DNA of 64,000 nucleotides from positions 27,629,821 through 27,693,820 of the forward strand of contig OW386291.2 of assembly GCA_936432065.2 (NCBI GenBank), read 5' to 3'. Shown one piece after another: positions 23,319-35,034 of the stretch. Below the pieces are notes generated by a model. That model was not told where the DNA came from. It made no database searches and saw nothing but the letters and a program-made list of their open reading frames with translations. The translations under genes were made by a program, and so were the position numbers. This DNA comes from Rutpela maculata (lineage: Eukaryota > Arthropoda > Insecta > Coleoptera > Cerambycidae). Every line of letters begins with the position of its first letter. Position 1 is the stretch's first letter.

Positions 23319-24011
23319 CACAAATACATTGCATCAAATAAGATGCTGGTGAGGCGTTCAATCAATTAAAATACTCCGCAGTGTTTTATACGCATTTATC
23401 AAGCCAAAATGTTTTTTTAAATATATTTTCCTTCTGTATAGATTTTGTGGTATTTGGAAGAAAATTAAATTTTTTGGCACCTATACGGCTGAAAGCTTTA
23501 AAGGTGATATTTACTCTAGAAAATGGTAGGTATATGTAATTTTTTTTTGGCGAGAATTTACTTGATGATAAGTACTATTAGTCAAAAATATACCTTTATT
23601 GTTGAAGACAAATAAACAAATTTCGATTTGTTAGTATTTTAAAGTTTTTAAAAATATCTTTGCATGTGTAAGTGCTCGGGGTACGCCAGCGATACACTGT
23701 AAAATTCGTTTTTGAGCCATAAATACGTCATGTGTCTGTAAAAACGGGTTTTAAATTTGTAAATGAAAAATAAATGGAGGACAATTTTGAAGATAGAAAC
23801 TTACATTGTGCCTTCCAATTTAGGCTATCTCAGTGTGCAACCCTAGAAATTTAAAGTTATTGTTTTCTTTCGCTTGAATATAAAATGTTTCTTTAATAAT
23901 AGATGACTAATGAGTATTCAAAATAATTGTTTTCACCCTTTTGTTTATTTCGTATCAATGTGCAAAAAAGCACGAAAGGGTCCTTCTTACAATTTTGTTT
24001 CCGGCAAAGTC
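23319..24011. other. Non-coding stretch
   Basis: AT-rich, no supported feature. Confidence 0.4.
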
Positions 24012-24125
24012 CTACTATAACTTCTACTATTATTTATTCATTTATTTATTTATTTGAATACAATAAAACAGGTAATCAATTACAGGATGGGAACATTACA
24101 AAAGATAATAAGAAAACAATATAAT

Positions 24126-24836
24126 AAACTAAAACCGCTGCCCAAGGAATCACTACTTCCACATCCAGATTTTTTATTCAAGTCACTCACAACGAAAAAA
24201 TTGTGGAAATGATTGTTTAAGGAACTTTAATAATACAATATTTGAAATCCTCTACCCCAAAAACCAATAAAACGATACCCCACATCGTTAGCGGGGTGGG
24301 GGTGGTGATAGAGGGTGGTAGTAGGGGTGGATGAAGTAAAAAAACATTTTGACGTTTCTGGTTCTTGTATCCACACTAAATCACAATTTTTTTTTCATCC
24401 CCTTTAATAATAATAATGGGGTGGGGGTGGGTAATGGGGGGTGGCTAATGCCACAATTTTTTTTGAGACCTTAGCTTCTTTTGTATATACTAAATACCTA
24501 TTTTATGGACTTTTACCTGCTTGATTTACCTATTTACCCCAAATTTACCCCATTTACCCCCAACCCTTCGACGGAACAAGACGAAAATATAATCTAGTTC
24601 TAGATCTCATTAAAGTACATATGTGTACCAAATTTCAAGTTAATATCTCAAACGGTTCCAGAATAAACGTGCGCACAAAAAAGTTACAGACCGACAGACA
24701 GACATTTTTTTTTTTCACTCAAACTTAAAATCTCGATGTTTCATGACATTCTAAGCCTATTTGAACAATAAAAATTTTTAAAAAAAATTTTTTGTCGTTA
24801 TGCTTCCACTCTCGCTTCCACTGGATGTGGAAGTAA
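24126..24836 (+). repeat. Family A dispersed repeat, copy 3
   Basis: Complete copy from the CCGCTGCCCAAGG start to the CACTGGATGTGGAAGT end. Directly abuts copy 4 head-to-tail. Confidence 0.85.
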
Positions 24837-25694
24837 AAACCGCTGCCCAAGGAATCACTACTTCCACATCCAGATTTTCTACCTAAGTCACTCACAACGA
24901 AAAAATTTTGAATGTGGAAATAATTGTTTATGGAACTTTAATAATTTAATATTTGAAATCCTCTACCCCAAAAACTCATAAAACGATACCCCACAATGGT
25001 AGTGGGGTGGGGGGTGGTGATAGGGGTTGGTAGTGGGTGGATGAAGTAAAAAACATATTTTGAGGTTTCTGGTTCTTGTACACACACTAAATCACAAATT
25101 TTTTTCATCCCCTTTAATAATGGGGTGGGGGTGGTAATGGGGGTGGCTAATGCCAAAATTTTTTTTGAGACCGTGACTTCTCTTGTATATACTAAATACC
25201 AATTTTATGGACTCTTAGCCGCTTGATTTACCTATTTACCCCAAATTTACCCCCATTTATCCCCCAACCTTTCGACGAAACAAGATGAAAATATAATCTA
25301 GTTCTAGATCTCGTTAAAGTACATATGTGTACCAAATTTCAAGTCAATATCTCAAAAGGTTACAGAGTAACCTTGCGCACAAAAAAAAGTTACAGACCGA
25401 CAGACAGGCCGACAGACAGACCGACAGACCGACAGACAGACCGACAGACAGACCGACAGACAGACCGACAGACAGACCGACAGACAGACCGACCGACAGA
25501 CCGACAGACAGACCGTCAGACAGACCGACAGACAGACCGACAGACAGACCGACAGACAGACCGACACACAGACAGAATTTTTTTTTCGCTCAAACTTAAA
25601 ATCTCGGTGTTTCATGACATTCTAAGCCTATTTGAACAATAAAAAATTTTAAAAATTTTTTTGTCGTTATACTTCCTCTGGATGTGGAAGTAAA
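24837..25694 (+). repeat. Family A dispersed repeat, copy 4 with expanded microsatellite
   Basis: Complete copy. Its internal GACAGAC block is expanded to about 180 bp (see 25394-25575). Ends CTCTGGATGTGGAAGT. Confidence 0.85.
25394..25575. repeat. (GACCGACA)n-type microsatellite
   Basis: About 180 bp of 4- and 8-bp units (GACC/GACA). It gives open frames of Asp-Arg-Pro-Thr and Asp-Arg-Gln-Thr repeats on the plus strand and Cys-Leu-Ser-Val on the minus strand, which are artefacts of the repeat. Confidence 0.95.
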
Positions 25695-26937
25695 AACTAA
25701 CTAAGTTAACTAAATTATCACGACATAAAACATTGCAATGGTATAAAAAAATTATAATAAATAGAGATATAAAGAATAAGTATAGAAGAAGTACAAAGAA
25801 AGAGAAGGTTATAACCTATAAATTAAGTTGTTTAATTGAATGAATACTACAGTTAAATATATCGAGCTGATCTTGCTGTAGATCATAATTATTACACATG
25901 AAATATAAAGGTGAAAATTTTAATAAACTTGTCCGAGGGGTAGGAAGATAGAAAGTATCACGATTCCGGCTTATTTTACGAGGTGTATGAAAATTTATTT
26001 GTTCCAAAATTAGAGGGCAATCAAACATGTTGTTCATAATTTTGTAAAGAAAGACTATTGAATGTATTATTCTTCTATTTTCCAAATTAGACGTGAAATC
26101 TGTCCAGCATAATATTTTGCGAATATCCAGTTATTGGGTAGGTACCATCTTCAACAAAGCACAAATACTTAACAAAACGGCGCTGAATATTCTCAACATT
26201 ATTTATGTAGATGGCATATCCTAGGGACCATATCAACGAGCAGTATTCCAATTTTGATTGTACAAATGAATAGTACAGCAACTTCATAATATCAGTATTT
26301 CTGAACCTTTGCAGTTTCTTATTATAAAACTTAAACCTTTTAAAGCTAACGCGATGGTGAAATTAATATGCTCCTTACAACTAAGACGCTTATCAAATAT
26401 AACTCCAAGATCCTTTACTGTATCAGGTCTCTGCAAAATTTGACCGTTTATATGATAGTTATAATCGATGGGATTACGCATTTTAGAAAAGGTGAATATG
26501 TTACATTTGGATATGTTGAGAGGCAACCGATTGGATTGACACCATTCATTAACCATAGCTAGATTATTCTGAAGATTTTCACAGTCATTTTCGTATTCTA
26601 TTACGCAATATATTTTCAAATCATCAGCATATAAGAGGCTCTCTACATTAAGATTAGCTACAATATCGTTTATGAAAATAACAAACATAAGTGGGTCTAG
26701 TACAGAACCTTGAGGGACACCGGAAGTGGCCTGAACGTCAAGCGACCTGTGACCACGGTATTCCACGTACTGACGCCTCAGAAAAAATCTAATTGAATCA
26801 CTGACAACCCAAACTTACTCAGTTTCTCTAATAGAATACCGTGATCCAGGCGGTCGAACGCCTTGAAAAAATCCGTGTAAATGATATCAATATTTTGTAA
26901 TATTAATAAAAATACCTTAATAATATTTTATTTGAGT

Positions 26938-26977
26938 AAAAAACCGCTGCCTAAGATATCACTACTTCCACACGGAA
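26938..26977 (+). repeat. Family A fragment, 5' end only
   Basis: CCGCTGCCTAAGATATCACT and ACTTCCACA are present, then the sequence departs from the family. Confidence 0.7.
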
Positions 26978-27655
26978 AAAACTGTTATTGTATTTCCGAT
27001 GACAGTCCTATGTTTGATGACCTTTCGTTTAAATTAATATTACTTAGCATTGATCTAAAACAGTGTTATCTAAACAATGAAATATCAAAATTTCTTTTAA
27101 GCACAAATTTTTAATTGAAAATCGATCATATTTAAATTTGCTTTAAAGAAAATAAATAATCACATGAACCCTAAAACCACTGTTAATAACGATCTGAATG
27201 AAGTATATAGTTATTTCAGAAATAGTTAGCTTTATTGAAGCAGACCTCTCAAATTTGTCCAATAAAAATAATGGGTATTCAGCAATAGTCTGTTTCTCTT
27301 TAATTAATAAAGAACGTCATCGATCTAAAATACTTATCATTTGCTTAAATTATAATAAATAATGGGTACAATGTTTTATATTTTCTTAGCTATCCATGAT
27401 ATTAATAAATTAAATGTTGCTCCCTTTATAAGAACTATACCCAGTATTAGCTTCATTAATCCTTATCGTCGAAGCGAACCTTTTATAAATGAAAAAAAAT
27501 TGAAGTCCCATTGTCGCTAAGAAAAAAGGCCATAGGTGGGGAGAAAGTCCTTTCGGCATCCAACTAACACCGACGAGCCGTCTATCGCAGAATTTGCAGC
27601 GCAGTAGTACCGCTTTGTTTCTAATTTGGTTGTGCACAATAATAGCTGGTGTAGA
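26978..27655. other. Non-coding stretch
   Basis: AT-rich to 27480, more mixed at 27500-27655. Frames here show no recognisable domain. Confidence 0.35.
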
Positions 27656-27709
27656 CATGGAAAAAATGTTGGAATCCTGGGAGTTGCAGGAGTTTTCCCT
27701 GTATTTGAT
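27656..27709 (+). CDS. Possible first exon, SAM-like start (tentative)
   Basis: ATG at 27656 reads MEKMLESWELQEFSLYLI, followed at once by a canonical donor GTAAGT. The pattern (acidic start, SWxLxEF) resembles the first helix of SAM-domain proteins that occur repeatedly in insect genomes. No second exon was found, so this could be chance. Confidence 0.2.
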
Positions 27710-29140
27710 AGTAAGTACCTATTTATATAATATAATAAATACACTATATCTAGGAAACAAGGTGGAAATATGCAGTGCATGGGTGAGGTATATCAATTGT
27801 TATTGCGATCTGTTAGTAAACCAACTTGTTTGTATACTTTTGTTAAAATTGGGTTGTCGATTTTCTGTGTATAGACGCCGTTGAGGTACGGTTGTTTAAA
27901 ATCATTTTTAACTGATTGCATGTGCCCATGCACAGTTCTTATCTTTGAAAAGTTAAAAGTATTAGTTTGATATTGTATAACACGTGTCCCATGCAAATTT
28001 CATATGCGTTTTTTTTTTTATTTAGCTACTGCCCCTCGTTCGAAGAGTAAAATTTGAGAGATCACCATAGGCGTGCATTTAGTGAGGTAAACGTAAGGGT
28101 GGATTTTCTGAAAATTTATATTAGCAATTTTTTTTTAGAAAAATCTAGTTCGATATTCTCAATCAGCCTTTACCCCCCCCCCCCCCCCCCCCCCCTTCGT
28201 GTAAGATTACATATATAATACATTGCATACATATAAATTATATTACAAATATACTTAATAACCCTGTACAATGTAGATATACCTATTTTACTAGTTTGAT
28301 TTGGTTTTACAACAAAATCCTTATTTATTTAATAATGCAAAAATACTAACAAAAACTAACTTAGATACATTTGACAATAAATTGCAGTAACTTTTGTTTT
28401 CAGGACTTACTTTGGTCTTTATTGAACATGATTTGTTACAAAAATATCTGTTACAACCCGTACGTATTAGAATTTTTGTATATTATTTTAAATAAATAAG
28501 TATTTTATTGGAAAACATATACTGGTAATGGTATAATAAAAAATTACAAGAATCAAACTTCCTCCTTTACAGAACAGTTACCAAAAACTTGTGAATCCCG
28601 ATGTGCTACAGTGCTACAAGTTTTAAATTGTTTAAATGGGAAACAATAGTATCCAGCTGAAAACAAGTGTTTTTTTTTCGAAGTGAAAATTTCTGGCTAC
28701 ATGGTGTAACCAAACTCTTGGGAATATATAATAATATTTTCTCTTTGACTTTTATTTTTGTTCATATGAATTTAGTATTTAAATATCCTAATTGTGGCTT
28801 GTGCCATATAATTTTTTTTTATGTTTGGACTAACATAACTACTAATATTTTTTATTGATTTGTTAAACAGTTTGTTCACGAATATTTTACTAAAGAAAAT
28901 CTTTTTAGATTTGTTCTGATTGAATTCAGTAATATTATTATTGATTTGTTAAACTGTTTGTTCAGGAATGTTTTACTATAAAGAAAATATATTTTTGTTA
29001 TATAAAAATTATTTTATTTCTTGATATCCTGTATACCATTTTTTAGACGCATGCATAAATATGTACAAAATTACACAAAGAACACTCAAGTTCATCATTA
29101 AATCTTGCCATTGAAAGTTCAGTAGAAAACAATGTTATAA
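27710..29140. other. Non-coding stretch with a 23-C run
   Basis: Contains a homopolymer of 23 C at 28173-28195 followed by AT-rich sequence. Two diverged copies of a short block with TTGATTTGTTAAACAGTTTG lie at 28855 and 28942. No gene seen. Confidence 0.4.
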
Positions 29141-29149
29141 TTGATAAGC

Positions 29150-29725
29150 TTATATAATTATTAGTGATATAGTGATAGCATCGACTGAAAATATCAATTA
29201 ATATTTATTATATTTTTGATTATAGTTGGGTATAATCTAAATTGGGTTTGGCATGAGTTGATAATTCACCTAAGATTCCATATGTGTTGCACACAAAGCT
29301 ACTATAATAAGAAAAACGTATACGATATAAGTGACATTTTTCGGTATTATTGCATTAATTTTATGAGCGACATATATGAAATAATACGCGAATCATCTAG
29401 ACATGTGTTATTTAAAACGTTAACTTAGTGATTTCCATCATCATCGCATGCGATGAAATCATTAGGGTAACGTTTTTAAATAACACATAAGTGTTGATAA
29501 TTTGCGTATTATTTCATAAATGCCGTTCATAAAATAATAGCAATAATACAGAAAAATGTCACTTATACCGTATACGTTTTTCTTATTACAATAACTTTAT
29601 GTGCGACACATATCACATAGCAAACCCATTTCAGATCATACCCAACTATAACCAAAAATACAATAAATTTTAATTGATATTTTCAGTCAATACTATCACT
29701 ATATTAAATGAATAATTATATACTA
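29150..29725. repeat. Large palindrome, ~285-bp arms, almost no loop
   Basis: The left arm (29150-29440) and right arm (29450-29725) are diverged reverse complements: AAACGTATACGATATAAGTG at 29313 mirrors 29557-29577, and CGACATATATGAAATAATAC is mirrored near 29510. The centre is CATCGCATGCGATG. AT-rich, no coding capacity. Confidence 0.8.
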
Positions 29726-30214
29726 GCAATCAATTAAAGTAATAATCTACCAATAATTACATCTCAAAATTGACTCTTTATCGATATATTTTTGAGGTAA
29801 TATATCCTTCTTATTGAAATAATTATATCTACATTAGGTAGAAAAACATACCAGAATAAAATTACGATAAAAATATATGCATTAAATGATACCTATACTT
29901 GAAATTAACATGAGTAATAATAGGACAATGAAATAATTTATTGTTTTAAATTGTTATATTATCCTTCCAAAAAGTTATCTTGTACTATGAAAAATAATAT
30001 AATTAGAAATAGTAACAGAGTATTATTGCAATGAAAGAGTCCTTGTCATTAAATCATTGTGTGGTTACCAAAAGAAGTTTATATTTAAGGTAATAAGATA
30101 AGCATCTTATTTACCGATAATAAAATTTGTTTACATTAATTATAACTATATCCGAGGAATACTGAATAGAGTGTACCATTGGCTGAACGGGTATATGGTT
30201 CAGAATACAATAGT
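29726..30214. other. AT-rich stretch, nothing recognised
   Basis: No feature found. Confidence 0.4.
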
Positions 30215-30895
30215 GTTTTTTCCGTGCACATCCAGATTTTCTATCCAAGTCTCTTCCTACCCAATTCCTCACTACCACCCCCACCCCCGCCCCATTATTA
30301 AAAAGAGTGATAGTGGGGGCGGCTGAAAAAAATTGAAGCATTTAGTTCTTGTACACACACTAAATCATAATTTTATCTGACCTTGATATAAAAACAGCAC
30401 CTTCAAAAATTTAATTATTTCTTTTATATACTAAATGGCGTAATAGGAATATAAAAAAAAATGGAAAATATAAAGCTATTTTGTATCAACATCTCATATC
30501 AATTTCATTTAATTATCTTCAATAGTGTTGAAAAAAAATATTTTTAAAGTTGAGGGCCGATACCCTCTAACTCTGGTAATATAGGAGATAGAGGTTTATT
30601 ATATATTTTATTGAGCATTCCTAGTCATAAACAACATTCATGTGAATGAATAGCCCAATAAGTTGCAGGGTCCAATTCCACATACTTAACCGGCGAGACT
30701 CTTTCAAGTCAGTATCATAAACCGTACCAGAGTAATCGTGACAAGAGGGACAGACAGACCGACACACAGTGATGTTTTTTTGCTCAAACTTAAAATCACG
30801 ACGTTTCATGACATTCTAAGCCTATCTGAACAAAAAGAAAATTTTTCATTTTTTTTTCGATCAATATAATTCCACTCCATGACGTGGATGTGGAA
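30215..30895 (+). repeat. Family A dispersed repeat, degenerate copy
   Basis: CACATCCAGATTTTCTATCC at the left, the CCACCCCC block in altered form, GGACAGACAGACCGACA near 30750 and a GACGTGGATGTGGAAC end. It lacks the CCGCTGCCC start and is strongly diverged inside. Confidence 0.7.
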
Positions 30896-31446
30896 CTAAT
30901 AGTCTTTATTCGCAAAATTGTTTCCTATCTCTTTTTTAAGACCAATTTGTAGCGTAATGTTTTTCAATTATGATAAAATGCTATATATACTTTGGTTAAG
31001 CTTTTTAAAATTGAAATTTCAACTTCCTAAAATGTTGAAATTTCAAGAAGAAACAGTTCAAATTAAAAAAGAACTATTATTTAGCCCTTCACGGCTTTCG
31101 TATGTATTTATTCCCTAGAACCCAAAATTTCCGGTTTGAATAGTATATTAAATTATTATAACAAAACGCATGCTGGATACGGTAATAAATAGTTCGAAAT
31201 CTGCTCGAGCAAAGCAAATATAGGTACATTTTGAACAGTTGATATGATAAGCAATCAATCAAAATTATTAGAAACCATTTGTAATCAGGTAATTTGTGTT
31301 TATTCTATTTATCACTGTTTATACCATTTAATTTACATTAAGTAAGTGTTCATGATTTATTTTTATTTCAATATATAATATAGTATAATATCACAATGTA
31401 TGTTAAAATAAATATAATATCAGATAAGTTCAACATAATTAAAAAA
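30896..31446. other. AT-rich stretch, nothing recognised
   Basis: No feature found; one 66-codon frame at 30918 has no motif. Confidence 0.4.
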
Positions 31447-31448
31447 TA

Positions 31449-31858
31449 ATTGACCTATTTCAAGTTAGAAAGTTTGGTAAAAAGTGTCATAACGAAAAGT
31501 AGATTGGTACCTCTAAAAATCACTGCACACGTTAACCAACTCGTCTAATTCTTAAACTTTGTAAAAATGAAATACCAATAATATAATAATCACATCGTTG
31601 TTTTCAGTATTTTTAATATTGACTCTACCTTGATTGGTCAGAGATCATCTTCATTAGTTTGTTTTGTGGTCTGCAGTATTTTCAAAAATTCAAGTTACAT
31701 AATTTATCACTTACTCAAAGTTGTCAGTTTAGAAGTTAGGTATTTCATGTTACAAAGTTGGTCAATATGTGCAGTGACTTTTTACTACTTTTAGTGATGA
31801 AAATTTAGTTTTCGCCATGACACTTTTTGCCAAACTTTCTAACGTGAAATAGGTCAAT
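31449..31858. mobile_element. MITE with ~46-bp inverted repeats, TA-flanked
   Basis: The left end ATTGACCTATTTCAAGTTAG and continuing AAAGTTTGGTAAAAAGTGTC is mirrored at the right (GACACTTTTTGCCAAACTTT and the CGTGAAATAGGTCAAT end). It is flanked by TA at 31447-31448 and 31859-31860. 410 bp, non-coding. TA duplication suggests mobilisation by a Tc1/mariner-superfamily enzyme. Confidence 0.8.
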
Positions 31859-31860
31859 TA

Positions 31861-32475
31861 AATTTTAACAAAAACGTTAGGGCAATAATGCCCAAAAATA
31901 TGCAAAAAGCAGTATGTGACAAATGAAAAATTACATTTTTATTGTTTATGAAAGAGCAGTAAGTGAAGCAGCTTCTGAATTAATCTCCTTTTAAAAAATT
32001 CTACGTATAATTGAAGGACAAAGAGCAGTAGTGTTTTTATTTTAAAAAAATGAAAGGCATAAGACAGAACGTGCATGAACAGCATCTTTTAATTTATCTT
32101 AGAATGATATTCGTATTTCAAAATGTTATAGGTACTTGACTAAAGAACACAATGTGCATGAACTTTAGCAGATAATAGATTTTTCTGTTCACTCATCTAG
32201 CATTAAAATAAGCTTTACGAAACAGGAGAATAAAGAATGTAACTATAATCTGTCGTCCAAGATCAACATTTAAATTTTAATCACTTACCGCTGATCGTAT
32301 CAGTTAAACTATTGCAGAAATTCTGAGGCAGAAGGCAGTATGTGATTCTTTTCTTAAATTAAAGCACCATAAATATTAAAGAAAAAAATGATAATTTTTG
32401 TATTTATTTTTAGACCCTAGTTTCGCTTCATTGCGCAATTGCTACGGAAGGGCCATTAAAATCATTAAAGTTCGA
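31861..32475. other. Downstream region of the SIAH-like gene
   Basis: AT-rich, no feature beyond the poly(A) signal listed separately. Confidence 0.4.
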
Positions 32476-32481
32476 TTTATT
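32476..32481 (-). terminator. Polyadenylation signal AATAAA
   Basis: A canonical AATAAA on the minus strand about 70 bp after the stop codon of the SIAH-like gene, well placed for its 3' end. Confidence 0.6.
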
Positions 32482-32549
32482 CAAATTCGATGTTTTGTCA
32501 CCTACTACTTTTTCCTTTTTTGGGCAGAATAATATCACACATCATTCAT

Positions 32550-33863
32550 CTAAACAACATGTAGTATTTTTAACTGAACTTCAAAACTTAATTTTCTACC
32601 ATTATTGTTAACAAGATCTTTTTTATCAAACATGATTCCTTTCTCAAGCATGGAATCATTCCACCCGGAGCATTTGGATCTTCTTGTTGTTGGTAACAAT
32701 TTTCCATTCGATTGCACTGAAATCTCATACGTAAACTTCACTGCGTCCTCACTAGACCCTATGTAGGTAACGAAAAACTCCACGAAGGTCTTATAATAAA
32801 AGTAAACACACTTGAATATACTTTCATAACAAAGAATAATGACAATCTCGTCTTTACTTTGAAAAGTTTTACTTATGTCGTGGCATAAGTAGATTTCCTC
32901 AACGTGATTTTCTTTTAAGTGCGATTTAAGGCCTGTCAGCACACTTTTAAATTGGCAGGTTTCCAACGGACATTTAATATCATTATATGGGCAGTTGCCT
33001 TGATGTTTGTTTATATTACACTGTTGAAATATTTCCTTGCACCCCTTGTGATAATTCTTGCAAAAGGTTTTCGATTCCTTCTCTAATAGATTAACACACA
33101 TTATGCACATATTACCCTTGCAATTCACACATGAAATGTGTCCAAATAAGCAATAGTACGTGTCGTCGTCAACTATGGCTTTGCAATTAAAGCAGTGTTT
33201 TTCTGTAGTCAGCTTCGTGATAATAGATTCATAGATATTTTCTGCCAACACAGGTTTTATTTTAATATCACTGTAAACCATTTCTGGTTTATTTTTTAAA
33301 GAAACAGCTCCCTCAATCGATAAATTAATATTATTTTGCAGGTCTGTGGTGTTGTTACTTTTAATAGCTAGAGATTTTCCATAATTTCCTTGTATGTTTA
33401 AAATGTACGTTAAATTTCTAGATTCCTGCGAGTACTTACTTTCCTTTAACTCATAAGAAAATTTTGCTTTTAAATCTTCTGATTCACAGTTAAATTCATT
33501 TTTAGGTACTTGCTTATAATTGACATAATCTAAATCACAGGAATTTCTAGATGATGCAATTGATAGCCTTGAATTTTTGTATCGATATGTACACTCCTCC
33601 TCGTGATTATTTTCGTTACCCCAAGAAAACGTGTAGTTGCAACCTTGTCTGTTGTATCTGCAGGGAAAAATGAAAACTTCTGCCAGTACCTCCAAGCCTA
33701 TTTGACGTAAACATTTTTCTTTCTCTTCAGTTGGTATAATTTTAAAACACTTCCCGCACACTTGTTCATTTTCTGGCTTTATCATTAAAGGTTTAGAACT
33801 CAAATATCCATCACAAACAGAACATTTCAACTTTTCTAATATGTGCTGTGGAATTTGAAACAT
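32550..33863 (-). CDS. SIAH/sina-like zinc-finger protein with two modules
   Basis: An intact single-exon frame of 437 residues. Residues 14-39 hold a partial RING-like C-x2-C...C-x2-C. Residues 66-91 hold a SIAH-type zinc finger (FPCRYNRQGC, then H87 and C91). A linker of about 125 polar residues follows. A second module starts at 224 with a fuller RING-like set (C224, C227, C238, H242, C245, C248, C253, C256), then the double SIAH zinc finger (C268, C275, H287, C291, C298, C303, H315, H320) and a SINA-type substrate-binding sandwich to the end. SIAH/sina proteins are cytoplasmic and nuclear E3 ubiquitin ligases that present substrates through this C-terminal domain; canonical ones are about 280-310 residues with one module. 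The first RING lacks several zinc ligands, so ligase activity, if any, would come from the second. The start ATG is chosen because it directly precedes the first module. Confidence 0.85.
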   Translation of the reverse strand: MFQIPQHILEKLKCSVCDGYLSSKPLMIKPENEQVCGKCFKIIPTEEKEKCLRQIGLEVLAEVFIFPCRYNRQGCNYTFSWGNENNHEEECTYRYKNSRLSIASSRNSCDLDYVNYKQVPKNEFNCESEDLKAKFSYELKESKYSQESRNLTYILNIQGNYGKSLAIKSNNTTDLQNNINLSIEGAVSLKNKPEMVYSDIKIKPVLAENIYESIITKLTTEKHCFNCKAIVDDDTYYCLFGHISCVNCKGNMCIMCVNLLEKESKTFCKNYHKGCKEIFQQCNINKHQGNCPYNDIKCPLETCQFKSVLTGLKSHLKENHVEEIYLCHDISKTFQSKDEIVIILCYESIFKCVYFYYKTFVEFFVTYIGSSEDAVKFTYEISVQSNGKLLPTTRRSKCSGWNDSMLEKGIMFDKKDLVNNNGRKLSFEVQLKILHVV

Positions 33864-34331
33864 CGTTTACAATAACTATCGTAGTTATGTGAAAAATTAA
33901 ACCATATTTTGTTATCAGTTTGTTGAATGTGTTATCCTTATCTTTGTTTTCCGACGTAGACATTTAATGAATAGCAGGGCGAGGTATTTCCAAAGCCGCT
34001 GTAAAGGTTGAAGCCAACAAATTAATAAATTAATAAATAGGTTTTTTGTTGGTATACCGAGCATATCAACTTCAGCGTTAGCATTCTGTTATGACATTGA
34101 TATTCAAATATTTGTTCTTTCGAAATAGATGATTTATCTAGATAACGTATACATCAAATTTTTGCAGGCAGATAAGATAAAAGTATTATATCGAAAATGG
34201 TATATTTGACGGAGACCGATGCGTGTATAAAATAATGGAGAATATAGACCAGTAAAATTGACTCTTTAATGAGTCTCTATAATGTGCAAGTTTTCTCAAA
34301 TAAATATGTGATAAGTAAAGCAATATCTATA
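33864..34331. other. Upstream region of the SIAH-like gene
   Basis: AT-rich. No convincing TATA box or initiator could be fixed. Presumably contains the promoter. Confidence 0.35.
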
Positions 34332-34333
34332 TA

Positions 34334-34795
34334 TACAGTGTGACCCATTTCAAGTGGAAACACCTTCGTAACTCAGTTATTCGTCATCCAATTTCAACCT
34401 AATTTAGATCGGTGTCAAAGGTCTTTATTATATCCTTTTTGAGTAAAACAAAACTTATTTCAGTCATTGGCGTGCATTCTTATTAAGAAAAAAAGAGTCG
34501 ATTTTTCAAGAAATCATATTAGGCATTTTTTTGTTGAAAAGCTAACGCAATATTATTGATCAGCATGCTGGGTTTCCCCGAGTACATATTCAGAATTTAG
34601 CAACATTTTGATTTTTAGTTTACCTATTTTAAATATTAATAATTAATAAATTGGTAATGAATTTTTTTTCGAAAGAAAATCATTCTCTTTAAATTCATGT
34701 TTTCTACCACCCCATATCATCGATACTTTCAGTTTCGGTAATCCTTAATGCCCGAATAATTTACAGGTCTTGTTTTGCTCATGGGTCACACTGTA
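34334..34795. mobile_element. MITE with mariner-type ends, TA-flanked
   Basis: Ends TACAGTGTGACCCAT and its exact reverse complement (ATGGGTCACACTGTA), with TA on each side (34332-34333, 34796-34797). 462 bp, non-coding. The TACAG start is typical of mariner-like elements. Confidence 0.85.
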
Positions 34796-35034
34796 TAAAA
34801 GAATACCCTGACTGACCGACTCACTGACTGACTGATCTATCAACGCACAGTTGAAGCCGCTGAGTCTAGAAACTTCAAATTTTGCATAGAGGATCCTCGA
34901 ATGACGTAGGCAATCACTAAGGAGGGATTCTTCGAAATTTGAGAAAAAGAGGGTGAAAAAGGGGGTCAAAATTTTAGTCTTTTTCGGAAACAGTTAGATC
35001 TAGATGAGTGAAATTTGACCGAAAAATTTTTTGT

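Larger units (their letters stand above)
24012..26890 (-). pseudogene. Jockey/CR1-type LINE, 5'-truncated, interrupted by two family A repeats
   Basis: The minus strand carries reverse transcriptase motifs in order: FFKAFDRLDHGILLEKLSKFG (motif A, about 26850), SGVPQGSVLDPLMF (motif B), LLYADDLKIY (catalytic YADD), PLNISKCNIF and VKDLGVIFDKRLS. Then come the thumb-like MKLLYYSFVQSKLEYCSLIW and a conserved C-terminal part (ENRRIIHSIVFLYKIMNN). Frame changes occur near 26815, 26286 and 26086. An AATAAATAAATAAATG-type tail on the minus strand at 24025-24060 is taken as the LINE 3' end, so the two family A copies (24126-25694) would have landed in its 3' untranslated region. The motif spacing fits the jockey/CR1 side of the LINE tree. 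Inactive. Confidence 0.8.

Noticed and set aside
23159..23361. Ile-Tyr-rich frames on both strands
   Set aside because: They translate the (TA)n microsatellite and the palindrome; no protein evidence.
25385..25580. Short regular spacing that might suggest a CRISPR-like array
   Set aside because: Units of 4-8 bp without spacers, in a eukaryotic genome; simple microsatellite.
25325..25642. Overlapping ~90-105-codon frames of Asp-Arg-Pro/Gln-Thr and Cys-Leu-Ser-Val repeats
   Set aside because: Direct products of the GACC/GACA microsatellite in a family A repeat; open in several frames for that reason.
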